A DNA stretch of 64,000 nucleotides from Strigamia acuminata. Taxonomy: Eukaryota > Arthropoda > Chilopoda > Geophilomorpha > Linotaeniidae. Under the pieces are notes generated by a model. It saw only the letters and a list, made by a program, of their open reading frames with translations, was not told the origin of the DNA and did not search any database. The position numbers and the translations under genes were made by a program. The stretch spans positions 8,024,427 through 8,088,426 of the forward strand of contig OX442315.1 of the NCBI GenBank assembly GCA_949358305.1, read 5' to 3'. This document shows, one piece after another, positions 10,401 to 20,188 of the stretch. The stretch's first letter is position 1; each line of letters opens with the position of its first letter.

Positions 10401-10900
10401 AATTCAATCGACGTGAATTTGGTTTATATAAATAAATATGGATTTAAGCTAAAAGAGTAAATAAGTATGTTTTTAATAAAACTTTATTTATTTCGGTTTA
10501 TTAAAATAAATCAAATGATACGATTAACTGGAAAAATTCCAGTTGAAAGAACGTTGCATTTTTTTTTAATTCTAATTTTCCAAGAGAAAAAATAGTAAAA
10601 GTTGCGAATTACAAAATCAAACGATTTTGGTGCGGAAAAGGAATAAAACTTTATTCTTCTTTTTCGGGATAACTGAGCGGAAATTTCAAGATACTTACAA
10701 AGTAAATAAGGAATTTTTCAGTACAACTATTTTTTTATTTGAACTAATGGATTTCACGGTGAAATGGTAAATCTACTATGTGGTAAGGCTTAAAATTTTA
10801 CCACCGGGGGATGAAGATTAAGCTGACTTTGATACGTTCGTGTCCGCCCCGATTCGTCGATTTACCGTAGTTTCAATCAAACACGTGGAAAAAACGACTG
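7480..10900 (+). repeat. Element G internal degenerate module array
   Basis: Noncoding interior built from diverged copies of one module. The anchor ACCnyGTGGtnAGGcyTAA occurs at about 7551, 8250, 8573, 9842 and 10774. Each is followed 60-80 bp later by a tTGTCCGcccgtgtAACGTC-like box ending in CCGTCG. A second anchor containing GTTGCCTAGCAAC lies at 8004 and 10320, with a degenerate form near 13447. A CACCGGGGGAT tract like the element's PPT recurs near 10802, 13036 and 13664. No long ORF exists here. Confidence 0.7.
8761..9375 (-). mobile_element. Solo LTR nested in element G
   Basis: 615 bp, TGTCGTAACC to GGTCACCACA, flanked by the 4 bp duplication AATG (8757-8760 and 9376-9379). No internal retroelement sequence is present, so it is a solo LTR left by recombination. 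Its GGTCACCACA end matches that of the E2 LTR, which suggests a related family in the same (minus) orientation. Confidence 0.75.
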
Positions 10901-11638
10901 GTTAGGTAAATACCTAATCTACCTAATTCTTGTTTGAAAGTTTTGAATAAACTAGAAAGCATGTAAATATTTATGCTTAAATAATGTCAGAATATTTAAT
11001 TAATGTTCGAATCCAGTTTTTCAGAAGATTCTAAAAGAATATTCTGAAGAAACGGAGGGGGAGGAGATACAAGAAACCTTGTATAATACAGTAAGAATCG
11101 TGAAATATGATTATTTTCAAAAATCGATGGAATTACGATCGAAATTCCCATCAAAAATCGTTTATAAATAAAATATTTATAAGATATAGTTAAAACCTAG
11201 TTAAAACTCGGTTAAAACTGAAATTGATTATTCAAAGTGATTTTGTGAACAATTTTCATAAAATAATTATTGGTTTTAATTAAAACTTTATTTCGGTTTA
11301 TGAAAATAAATTTAAAGAGAAATTCACAAAGTGAACAACTTCACCATTCTTAGCAAAGATCTGTGATATTTTGAAATGGAAAAGTGTCCATTTTGTTTTT
11401 GTGACTACGTCACAATTCTGAAATCTGACAAGATTAAGGGTCCACGAAAATGGTGGAATCCACTAATCCTAGGCGAGATTAAAATCTCGTGAGACTAACG
11501 TTTTGAAGTTTGGCCAATCAGAAAGGATTGCGGAAGTACTTGAACTTCAAGAACGACCCAGTGAAACCATTGCTTCGTTTGCAACCCTCCTGAACGCGTG
11601 TGACTTCTTCGTTATCTCTTGGATTTCGGAATTTTAAG
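10901..11638 (+). other. Element G gag leader
   Basis: AT-rich noncoding sequence between the module array and the gag start. It repeats short pieces of the module (tttatttcggttta at about 10490 and 11290). No ORF recognised. Confidence 0.5.
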
Positions 11639-11881
11639 ATGACTAGCAACCAGCATTCAATGAATACTCGTAGTAAGAAAGGAATGACTTGTTTGACCGG
11701 TGGAATAAATTTAACTGGACTGGTAACAATTCCTAATGGAACTGTACCAAATTCCCCTGAGGAAGAAAATTATCCATGGGATGGATCACATTTGGGTCCG
11801 GCTGGACCATTTATTTGCCGCGATTATGATTTGAAACCAATTTCAATCGGTGGAAGAAATGTTGACATTTATCAACACTAA
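11639..11881 (+). CDS. Element G gag, N-terminal frame
   Basis: 80-residue ORF from the ATG at 11639 (MTSNQHSMNTRSKKG). It is basic near the start and then Gly/Pro-rich (GPAGPFICRDYD). It overlaps the next ORF by 32 nt and would have to shift +1 to join it. That may be programmed frameshifting or a decay mutation; no recognised +1 slip site was seen. It lies between the repeat modules and the capsid-like ORF. Function otherwise unknown. Confidence 0.5.
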   Translation: MTSNQHSMNTRSKKGMTCLTGGINLTGLVTIPNGTVPNSPEEENYPWDGSHLGPAGPFICRDYDLKPISIGGRNVDIYQH

Positions 11882-12743
11882 TAAAGTACCTCTTAAAGGA
11901 TCTAGATCTAGACCTCGTTCTCCCGCTAATTATGGACCTAACGATCCACGATTAGGTTCCACTCCTTCGACACCAATTAGTCGGTATCGACAGGAAGCAA
12001 ATCTTGATCCCGTTTGGGCTCGTAGACATTTACCTTCACCTGAATCATCTTTGAATGATACTCAAGATGTAGTTACTAATGTAGCAAACAAGAACGTACG
12101 AATTGCTAATTACGTGCGCGATTGTAGTGTTTTGCGAAATAATTTTAGATCACGTTCGCGATCACCTCACTTTGGATTGCCTTCAGATGAATACTTTAAC
12201 ATGGTGAAAAGTGTGTATACATTGTTTCAAAAAGGGAAGAGTACTTTCCAAAAGTATTCACTGAAAGCCGACGAGAGCGAGCTACTCCTCACATTTATCA
12301 GGAAGGTGGCATCTATTAATTATATGCCGCTAGAAAATATGGTTCACGAATGTGATCCAAGCTATTTGTTAAACTTTACTCAGAATTGGTTTCGTGAAAA
12401 TCAATCTAAAATTTTCAATTGGAAAATATTCGAATACCTGTTTCGCGAACAATTTGTAACGACACAGTTAGAAAGAACAGTACAGTTGATTTTAACAAAC
12501 CAACGAGACTCAGAGAGCCTGTATTCCTTCATTTACCGATTCTATAGAATGTGGAATTTACAAGGTTATTTAACCTCTAAGGGTGCAGCTGTACTATTAT
12601 TTAACAATCTCACTAGAGATAGTACCTATCTGTTACATAAACAAAGAGTGCCAAATCATTGTTTAAAGAAAATTTATAAAGTAATCCGTGAAAATGGAGC
12701 TTCATTTGGTAAATCTAAAGATGAACCTACCGGTATTTGGTAA
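11850..12743 (+). CDS. Element G gag, capsid-like frame
   Basis: 297 residues if begun at the ATG at 11850; it may instead be reached by frameshift from 11639-11881. The N-terminal third is basic and SR/SP-rich (SRSRPRSP, RSRSRSPHFG). From about residue 125 to 265 there is a retrotransposon capsid-like helical region: a WFREN...FNWKIFEYLFREQF segment, then QRDSESLYSFIYRF, the usual Gag order W/F...F...F then ESL..F..RF. It is loosely alignable with the E2 Gag capsid (WFYSKQFQNWNHFVEEF, GESLRSYLRR). There is no CCHC zinc knuckle and no downstream protease. It would package its own RNA or be packaged in trans. No other copy was available for comparison. Confidence 0.65.
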   Translation: MEEMLTFINTNKVPLKGSRSRPRSPANYGPNDPRLGSTPSTPISRYRQEANLDPVWARRHLPSPESSLNDTQDVVTNVANKNVRIANYVRDCSVLRNNFRSRSRSPHFGLPSDEYFNMVKSVYTLFQKGKSTFQKYSLKADESELLLTFIRKVASINYMPLENMVHECDPSYLLNFTQNWFRENQSKIFNWKIFEYLFREQFVTTQLERTVQLILTNQRDSESLYSFIYRFYRMWNLQGYLTSKGAAVLLFNNLTRDSTYLLHKQRVPNHCLKKIYKVIRENGASFGKSKDEPTGIW

Positions 12744-13663
12744 TTTTAAGAATAAATTACAAAAAACAGTCTTGCGAGTTTCCTAGCTGAAATTCTTAAG
12801 GAAGTGGATAAACTTGAAACAAACGTTTCTAATGTGTCTGAAGCAAAATGCTAGATCCAGGGGATAAAAAATTATCCCACCAAAGTTAAAAGGTTCTAAA
12901 TAAATCTTGATCACTGGAACTTTAAAACTTCGGTTGTTAAAAGTTGAATTTATTCAAAAGAATAAAAAGTTTTAATAAAAAACTTGTGTGGTATTTGGAT
13001 AAATATCTTAGCGGTGTAGTGATTAATAAATCACACCACCGGGGGATAGAATTCTGGAATTCTGGAAAGCATGATAAAATAAAAGAAGTTTTATTTCGGA
13101 CAAATATGTTTTACGCTCGTAGAATAATTCGGTATTGTATTCTAGAAGAAAATAAAATACAAGTTAGGTTACACAACTACGAATAAATATTTGTAGTAAT
13201 TATACAATAGTCTAGTTACTTGTGTAAAAAAGGTCCCCAGTTAAAATGAAATTCAAGTCGCGGTCGAGGCTTGGGATATTAAGCAGCGAGAGAATTATGT
13301 TTTGATTTTATTAAGTCAAAATTTGTATGAGCTGTTACAGATCTTAGAGTAAATATATTTATATTTGAATTAGATCAGTAGAGTAAGATTTCAATTGAAA
13401 TCAAGCGGTTGGCGAACATGAATGACCTGATCCGAAGGATCTATTCTGTTGCTTAGCCACCAGGAGATGTGTTGTGCAGAAAAGCCAATTAGTCAATTGT
13501 GTTATGAGTTTCTGAAAGAAACTAGTGTGTGATTAATTTTAAATAAAATTAATAGAGCACGTTTTGGATTAAATAATTCAATAAAAATCTGGGTGAACAT
13601 CTTAAGTCTAAGAAGTAACTCTTGTCGATGACAAATATAGAGTTAGTAAGCTCTTATGTTTGT
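12744..13663 (+). other. Element G 3' interior, noncoding
   Basis: Contains a further degenerate module (the caccgggggata tract at about 13036 and a GTTGCTTAGCCACC variant near 13447). The 80-residue ORF at 12944 lies inside this repeat and is not supported as a gene. Confidence 0.5.
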
Positions 13664-13675
13664 CACCGGGGGATG
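13664..13675 (+). promoter_or_regulatory. Element G polypurine tract
   Basis: CACCGGGGGATG directly precedes the 3' LTR, which is the expected place for the plus-strand primer. Confidence 0.6.
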
Positions 13676-15199
13676 TGTGACGGTTATAAAACCGTATATT
13701 TCAAGATTTACCACCAGATGGCGCTATTTGACACAAAAGCGCGTAATTTGATTGAATTACGAGAATTATAACTAATTGTTATTATGCCGTGAATAAATAT
13801 AAGATATTTATTAAAACATGATAAAGTATTATTTACTTAAACAATTGATTCTAACGAATCAATATTATATTTTATATTTACGTGTTGAAGAGAACCAATA
13901 GGACTCTTCCGGACCCAGTCTATATTAGGTCCAGACAAGTGACCCACGAATCCGTGGATTCTGACATCTGATTGGCTAACGCTAATCCTTCTGTTCTAAA
14001 GAACTATATAAGCTCTGGTTTGCCACCAGACCTTCGGCTTGTTTTCTGTATGTTTGTATGTATTGTTGGTTATCATTTGATTTCTCTCTTTCTTATCGAC
14101 ACATCGGGCCCCCTCGTCTCTCATCCTAATGGATATTGTTCGTTGTAGCGTCATTTCGGGAAGACTAACTCCGGTAACCAAATGGTCCCGTAGCGCTAGC
14201 CAGCTGTTCTAAGGAGCAGTAGGATTTCGTACGGTGACATAGTATATCGCCCATGCACGGGATGATTAACACCGTTAAACAAATATCAAATTATATGATC
14301 GGTGATAGTCGCATCTATTTGCGAGATTCTCCGATCATAGGTCAGATGCTCTGCCAGAGCACATATACGGGAAGTCAAACCCGTCAAACAAATGCGGGCA
14401 ACCCGTATTCCCAGGGTTCCGGTGCAGTGCATTGGCCCTTCCGTTAAGTGGGCAAGACTTGTCCGAGGTCGGTAAAAGCCCTATTCACAGGCGACGCACC
14501 GGGTTGGTGGCCCGTGAGCAATTGCATTCATACCTTGCGCTAAACAAACACTCGGGTATTGGTAATGCCGATCTGGTAGTCCCCCAGGAACTGTTTACCC
14601 AGTGGTTGGTACCACTGAAAGCGACTCGTCGCAGAAAACAAATACCCGGCGCCTGATCACGAGATCTTGTCGTCGTAAGGCATGCTGGCGGATGGAGCCT
14701 CAACAACTCCCGCGATGGTCCCCTCGACTGTCGTGACTGTCCCCGCCCAAAGAATAACAATATAACAATTCATTTGTTATATTACGCTAATAATGTTTTG
14801 TTGATTTGAATACGGAATATTTTAATGAATATTCCCGACCAAATACGAAGGACTCTTCGTATTATTAGATATCCGAGCTGCGGGATCGAATACGTCTCCG
14901 TAGCGCTAACTGTGACGATGCCGCCAAGTCAGCCGCACCACTCGAACAGCATCGCCCGGATCCTCAACCAGTGTAGCCGCCGTTACACTTATCCAGAACC
15001 CCACTCCAGTTGTAATGTTAATAAACATGTAATTGTATCACACGAAAATCGTAAGTTATTATATTTGATCACATATTCACGTTGTACAGACTTCCGTAGC
15101 TTATCTCGGTTAGGTTATTTCTAGTTGTAGAAATGTCTTGTTTAAACCGATTTATCTCTTGCAATGGCTAATTATTCAGCCAAAAGTAGAATCGTCACA
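13676..15199 (+). repeat. Element G 3' LTR
   Basis: 1524 bp, same ends as the 5' LTR, with scattered substitutions and one fewer copy of the internal repeat. Its outer end abuts the last codon of P3. Confidence 0.85.
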
Positions 15200-16585
15200 A
15201 ATTTATAATATTATAAGTTACATTCCCAGGTTTATATTCATGTTCAATCTGCAAATCCAAGTTTTTACTTTGAACATAAGCGACAATATTACCGTATTGT
15301 GTACAATCAAGATGATAGCAGTCAATTAAGCTTAATCGAGTCAACCGATTATCGGCTTTTATCAATTTTATCAGCGAATCTAGGTGGATTCGATCACACC
15401 ATTTGAGAAACAAAAATTGAAGATTTGCGAGTGCATTCTACTCAACAACTCGGGCTATCACGTGGTCGGTAAGTCGAATACAAGCTAAACGTAAATCTGT
15501 TACATTAGGACATTGTGTCAACAACATTTGTATCTGTAATTCGCTAAGGACGTCGCCTTCGTAACTGTTACGCGAAATTACATCAAGCACACTAAGATTT
15601 GTGAACAGAAAACACTCGTCCGAACTGTGTAAACCTGCAGCGTCGGAAAATGAACAATTGCGCAACATTAGCGTTTCTAACGCTGGACAAGAGCGACCGA
15701 CGAGTCTTATGTCGATTAATCGGACATCGAAGAAATCAAGGCAGGTCAATCGTTGCATTATGCTGTGTGTGAATACACCGTTAATATTTAGAATCGAATA
15801 GAATCGTAGATTGAATAAATTTGGGAAAATCGAGACGAGAATGGCGAAATCCTCGACGTTGTTGATCGTCAAGTCGGTCGTTTCGATGCAAAAAGTGCGC
15901 AATGTCGCGCTTGATCGGAATTGTTGTTTTAACAAGTCGAATAACAGTCTGTTGTCGCTACCACGAACTTTGAATTGTTTTAAAAGCGGCAGTTGGTTGA
16001 GAAGGATGAAACAACCCTCGCTATCAACACCGGTGCAAATGATATTCAAATATTCGAGTTTCGAACAAGCGGTCAAAGCGAGGGCCCCGACCGACGTCAC
16101 TTGGCTGCAAAATGACAAGTCGAGGTGTTGCAATGCCGGGCAGTTGGCGCCGATTTCGCGAACAAGTTGGTCGCCGCATTCCGCTCTTTTCGCCAAACTT
16201 AGATGCTGAAGCTGCGGCAATTGTCGCACCAATTTGACCAGCAATCGAGACGGGATTTCCAGATCGGATTGCAAGTCCAGACGCAAAAGGTTGGTGCACA
16301 CTCGGCCTATTTTGTCGAGTAGGAGATGGACGGGGAGATCGAACACGTGCAAACGGCGTAACGATATGGCGCCGGCTTGAATGAAAATGTCGGCTTTCAA
16401 ACGCGGATCGGTCGGTTTAATTTGGCCACACACTTTGGGATGCAAACCCGGAACGGTCGGGTTAATTTGGGGACACATTCGTTGAAAAATGTCATCGATT
16501 AATTGAGGATTACGTCGCCGAGGTTAGTCGTCAGCGTGTTTAAACACGAATTTCGGAGACTGGAAGCTGATTTCCTGCGCGGCAT
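15200..16585 (-). pseudogene. P3: divergent LRR gene, broken
   Basis: Divergent member of the LRR family. The ATG at 16585 (MPRRKSAS) is followed by a BC-box-like SLRNSCLNTL, then a stop in that frame about 28 codons in. Family-like sequence (IDDIFQRMCPQ) resumes in another frame, so there is a frameshift near 16500. The main LRR frame runs 16478-15438 (LLDKIGRVCTNLLRLDL, LPQLQHLSLA, LQHLDLSFCSQVTSVG). It is interrupted by an in-frame TAG at about 15438-15440, after which it continues in the same frame to the element G junction. Element G sits at its final codon, and the original TAA would have been formed across the target site. GC content is higher than in P1/P2. Confidence 0.7.
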
Positions 16586-17194
16586 GTTGATTGTTGACAC
16601 CACAGTTGCGAAGAATGAATGAATGTCAAGTGTGTGAAATTCGGTTTTAAATATGTGGGGAATTGGAGAACGTCGCGATTACGTGTTTAGTAGTGACTGG
16701 TGTGCAATGCTCGTGTTGTGTGGGCGTTTGTTGAGCGTTCAAATTGATATGGCTACAAGAAATCATGTTTGTAAAATAAAATCACATGTAAAAATTCCAT
16801 AAATACAGAATGACACTATAACACCCTGGTGTCAGAATAACGAAATAAAGGTATAAAGCTTGCATAATACCTTTTGCTTAACAAAGAAATACAGATCGGA
16901 GTATGCTTGATAAATAAGGATAATACAAATAAGAGAACAAATCCACATTATACCGGAATGAAGTATAAACACATTATTAATAACAATTGTACGAAATCCT
17001 TTGTGACTTTTGGATTGGTTTTGGGAACTCGTTTTGAACGTCGGAATTGCGGTGTTCCTTTTCTTTTGGTCGGAACCTTCTTCGAAATTTCGGTTTCACG
17101 ATTTCCCGATGCAATTTCCGTTTCCATGGCAACAGATTCGCTTTCTCTTCGTTTGAAGTGATAGTGTGATCTGCCATCCATGCCGGAGAATGTG
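16586..17194. other. Intergenic, no gene seen
   Basis: P3 5' flank without the conserved block of the other copies, then AT-rich sequence. Short ORFs here (for example about 16950-17180, minus) look random. Nothing else recognised. Confidence 0.5.
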
Positions 17195-17382
17195 AAAAAA
17201 AATAGTTTTGTTAAAATATTTAAGTTTATTGTCTATAAAAAAAGATGTTTGAAAAATACCGAAATAGAAACAAACATTGGTCGATTTGCAAAATTGTGTG
17301 TCGGCTTAAAATAAATTACCGGTTCTAAAATAACTAGACTGAACAGTCGTTGCCATTTGCCATATATACAACATTCTAACAG
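17195..17382 (-). pseudogene. Orphan 3' flank fused to a 5' flank; deleted LRR gene
   Basis: Positions 17195-17320 match the P1/P2 3' flank including AATAAA (plus TTTATT 17225-17230). There is no coding region beside it. It passes directly into sequence matching the far 5' flank of P1 (aactagactgaacagtcgttgcc). A whole LRR coding region has been removed between these points. Confidence 0.6.
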
Positions 17383-18335
17383 TGCTGCGATCCGGGTTTT
17401 TATCCACTTAATTTCTAATAAATTAAGCAGAAACCGCAGGTGAATGCTATAAAAGACTTACAATCGGCGGCCGTAAATTATCTAGGGTTAATTTATAATA
17501 GAGAGAAATAAAGACACAGTTTTTATGATAAAAATCACACAAATTCTTTATTAAGTTAAGTTACAATGACTAGTTTAAAATAAGCGAATGCGACAAGTCG
17601 CGTAATAAATGAATGGAAACAATGGAAGGGCTTGCAACGACTGTTGCAAGCTAAAAGCGTCAAAATGGCGCTTAAACAACTCGAAGTTGTTAGACGAAGG
17701 CAAATGTCTTCGTTTTCTAAACTCACGAACGATGGTCGTAGACGATGGTTCTCGTGGGTTTCTTCTGTGGCTCGTGCGACGGCTCGGCGGCGATGGTTGA
17801 CGGCTACAGGCGTCCGGCTCTCGTACGACGGCGGTGGCTGTCGTTCGCGCGGCAGCGACGGCGATGGTTCACGATCGTCGGGAAACTTCTCGGTTCGATT
17901 GCTGGAATTAGCTGCGGCTAATTCAAGCAGGATTGCTGGCTTTGTACGTTTCTTGTACAAAGATAGCTGGTGAAACTAATCGTATCACGGTCCACTGTCA
18001 ATACTTTTCTTTCAGGAGCAAAAGCAGTGATGTTGTGGGTTGTGATGTTGAGATTAGAGTCCCGATTGAAGCTAGGGCGCGAGCCCGGCACGCTCCAATA
18101 TTGCGCAGAAAACCTGCGCAATTAGCTCAAACGGGTGCAACTAGTGGTTATTACACCATATTGCACCATAACGGTTAATAACCGTCTTCACCCCGGACAA
18201 CCTGGGGTGATATGTGCCTAGAGAGGATTTCTCCCCTCGGTCACATGATCTGACTTGGCGTGTGCCACAGTCAAATTAATTAGAAGACAATTAATTTTAT
18301 CTTCTAAGTTGGTAAAATATATTGAGATCACCACA
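17383..18335 (-). mobile_element. Solo LTR
   Basis: 953 bp, TGCTGCGATCCGGG to GAGATCACCACA, flanked by the 4 bp duplication ACAG (17379-17382 and 18336-18339). The empty site is preserved at about 2255 (cattccaacagtttttgcag). The ends match the E2 LTR (TGCGGCGATCCGGG and GAGGTCACCACA) but the middle differs, so it is a related family in the same orientation. ORFs in it are not supported as genes. Confidence 0.8.
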
Positions 18336-18555
18336 ACAGTTTTTGCAGTAAGCAGGATTTACATAAAATTATCGAATTGAAAAGTAAACAAATAAAACGC
18401 CAGCATTTATTTCAATACAGTAAATTAAATTCCTCGCACAAAGAAAACAAAACTTCTAATCAAAGTTACCTTTAATATTTAAATTTACCATATTCTCTAC
18501 AGAAAGAAAAGAATGTTTGGAGTACACACCAACGTAATTAGGTACAATAATTGGT

Positions 18556-19136
18556 CTAAACTAAATGGACTATAACCTCCAAATCCAAGTTACGTTTTTT
18601 CACATAACTTTCAATTGCTACACAAACAGACGAGTCGATACGAGCACAACTGTCGAGCGTCAACTCCTTCAACGGATTTCGCATTTCTAACAATTTTATC
18701 ATCGAGGTCAAACTAACCGAATCGCAAGAAAATAACGTCAAAGCTTTCAGATGTTTAAAGCCATTCGATCTGGCAAGATCTAGAATCAAATTGTCAGTAA
18801 GAATAGCACAATTTCCAACAAGTAAAACTTGTAAATTCTCACACTGCTGCAGAAGCGTTTTCATTTGCAATCCACTCATATCATCTTCAATGTTATACAA
18901 TCGTAGAGTGGTCAGTCGTTGCAGTACGTTAATGTTGTTGCTGCACAGTATCGAGGCAAAATTCACGTCTATTTCACCAATAGACAACTCACGTAAATTC
19001 GGGAAACTGGTGTTAACAAACATGATGTCTTCCCGATTGACATGGTGTGATATTTTCTCTAATAAGTAGGTGCGCGATGTTGGGTTAGATCGTCGTTTTA
19101 AAGCACCAATTATGTGGTTCCACTTCCTCCAGAGCT
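18556..19136 (-). pseudogene. P4: LRR gene, C-terminal part, split by E1
   Basis: C-terminal half of an LRR gene whose N-terminal half lies at 32624-33225. The frame is open from the E1 junction through LKRRSNPTSRT and MFVNTSFPNLRELSIGEID to a stop at 18556. Read across the 4 bp target duplication, the two halves are in frame with no stop, so the gene had an intact frame when E1 arrived. The C-terminus differs from P1/P2 (ends near VHLV instead of LKFR). Confidence 0.8.
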
Positions 19137-20152
19137 TGTCGCGCTCAACTCTAACCGTCGCTAACTCGTGGGTTGATTACTTAATTCGACTAACTCACTA
19201 CCGCTTTGTCTCAAGCGGTTTACCCAAAGAAATGATTACACAGATATAAAAGGTAAAATATAATATAGATTTATTCTGTGGGACAATGTACAGATATATC
19301 TTATATATATATATGAAAGGTAGGTAAAAGGTAAATCGGAATGGGTGAAGGGAAATGGAAAGGTAAAGGTATGATGAAAGCTGGCTGGAACCGGCGAGGT
19401 CGTCTGTTGTCTCGGTCGTGTCCAAGATGGCGTCCTCGTTGTGGCAACGTGGTGTCGTCTTGGGCCGGCGTGGCAATATGGCGTCCTCGGCTCGTCTCTG
19501 GCTGGTCCTTCGGGCTCACGCTGGTCGGGCGCGAGTGAATGCTTAGTTAAAAGGCTTACTTCGGGCTGTTGTCTAGGTTTTTGTGTGGTGTCCGGCGATC
19601 ACACAGCGGCGGACTCTTCTGGCTCCCGGCGGTCACACAGCGGCGGGAACGCTCGTCGTGGTTTTACTGCAGTTTAGGCTTGTGCGACCGTTTGTCTGCA
19701 CAACTCGCTAAACTGGAGTGGTTTTTACTATTTCTAGCTGGTGTGCTAAAATAGTGTGGTAATCTTATCTCGCAGGTTACTCTGCGGAGTTTGACACTGA
19801 CCAAACGTACTCACGGTAAATTGTCCTTTGTCCTTGGTCAATCCCAGTATATTTACTTGGGCCTGATCTTGTAGGACGACGGGTTTACGTGTGTTTCTCG
19901 TTTGATGGTTGTGTTGGTTCTGCCCGCTCAGTGCAAGGCACATTCCTTTGCACAAAGCGGGGTTGACAGGTGACCGGAATCACCCAATGGTGGGGTGGAC
20001 GAGCCATCCCCACTCCCTCAGGGCAGACGCCTGTCCATTGACTAGATGTCAATGCACTGAGGGAAGGGAGACGCGCTTGCGGCTCCCCTTACACCCGAAA
20101 CGAGGTCACGAGAGAAACTCTTCGTTGACCCCGGTCCAGTCGGGTCACAACA
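19137..20152 (-). repeat. E1 3' LTR (left)
   Basis: 1016 bp, apparently identical to 31608-32623. A polypurine tract (plus-strand complement CTTCCCCCTCCG at 20153-20164) lies immediately inside it, as expected for the 3' LTR of a minus-strand element. The short ORFs in both LTR copies are not supported as genes. Confidence 0.9.
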
Positions 20153-20188
20153 CTTCCCCCTCCGAGCTCAGACCGTGGGGCTGAGCGA

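Larger units (their letters stand above)
5655..15199 (+). mobile_element. Element G: LTR retrotransposon carrying only a gag-like gene
   Basis: Bounded by LTRs (5655-7338 and 13676-15199) that begin TGTGACGG and end GTCACA. The 4 bp target duplication AATT is at 5651-5654 and 15200-15203. A primer-binding site follows the 5' LTR and a purine-rich tract precedes the 3' LTR. The interior (about 6.3 kb) encodes a gag-like protein in two overlapping frames (11639-12743). No protease, reverse transcriptase, RNase H or integrase is seen in any frame. It is therefore non-autonomous. It resembles the gag-only terminal-repeat elements (TR-GAG) described in plants. LTR divergence and the length difference make it older than E1 or E4. 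Confidence 0.85.

Noticed and set aside
17556-17973. Overlapping 113- and 134-codon ORFs
   Set aside because: They overlap on opposite strands inside a well-bounded solo LTR and show no domain.
19198-20184. Small ORFs repeated identically at 31669-32664
   Set aside because: Identical only because they lie in the two E1 LTRs; no coding evidence.
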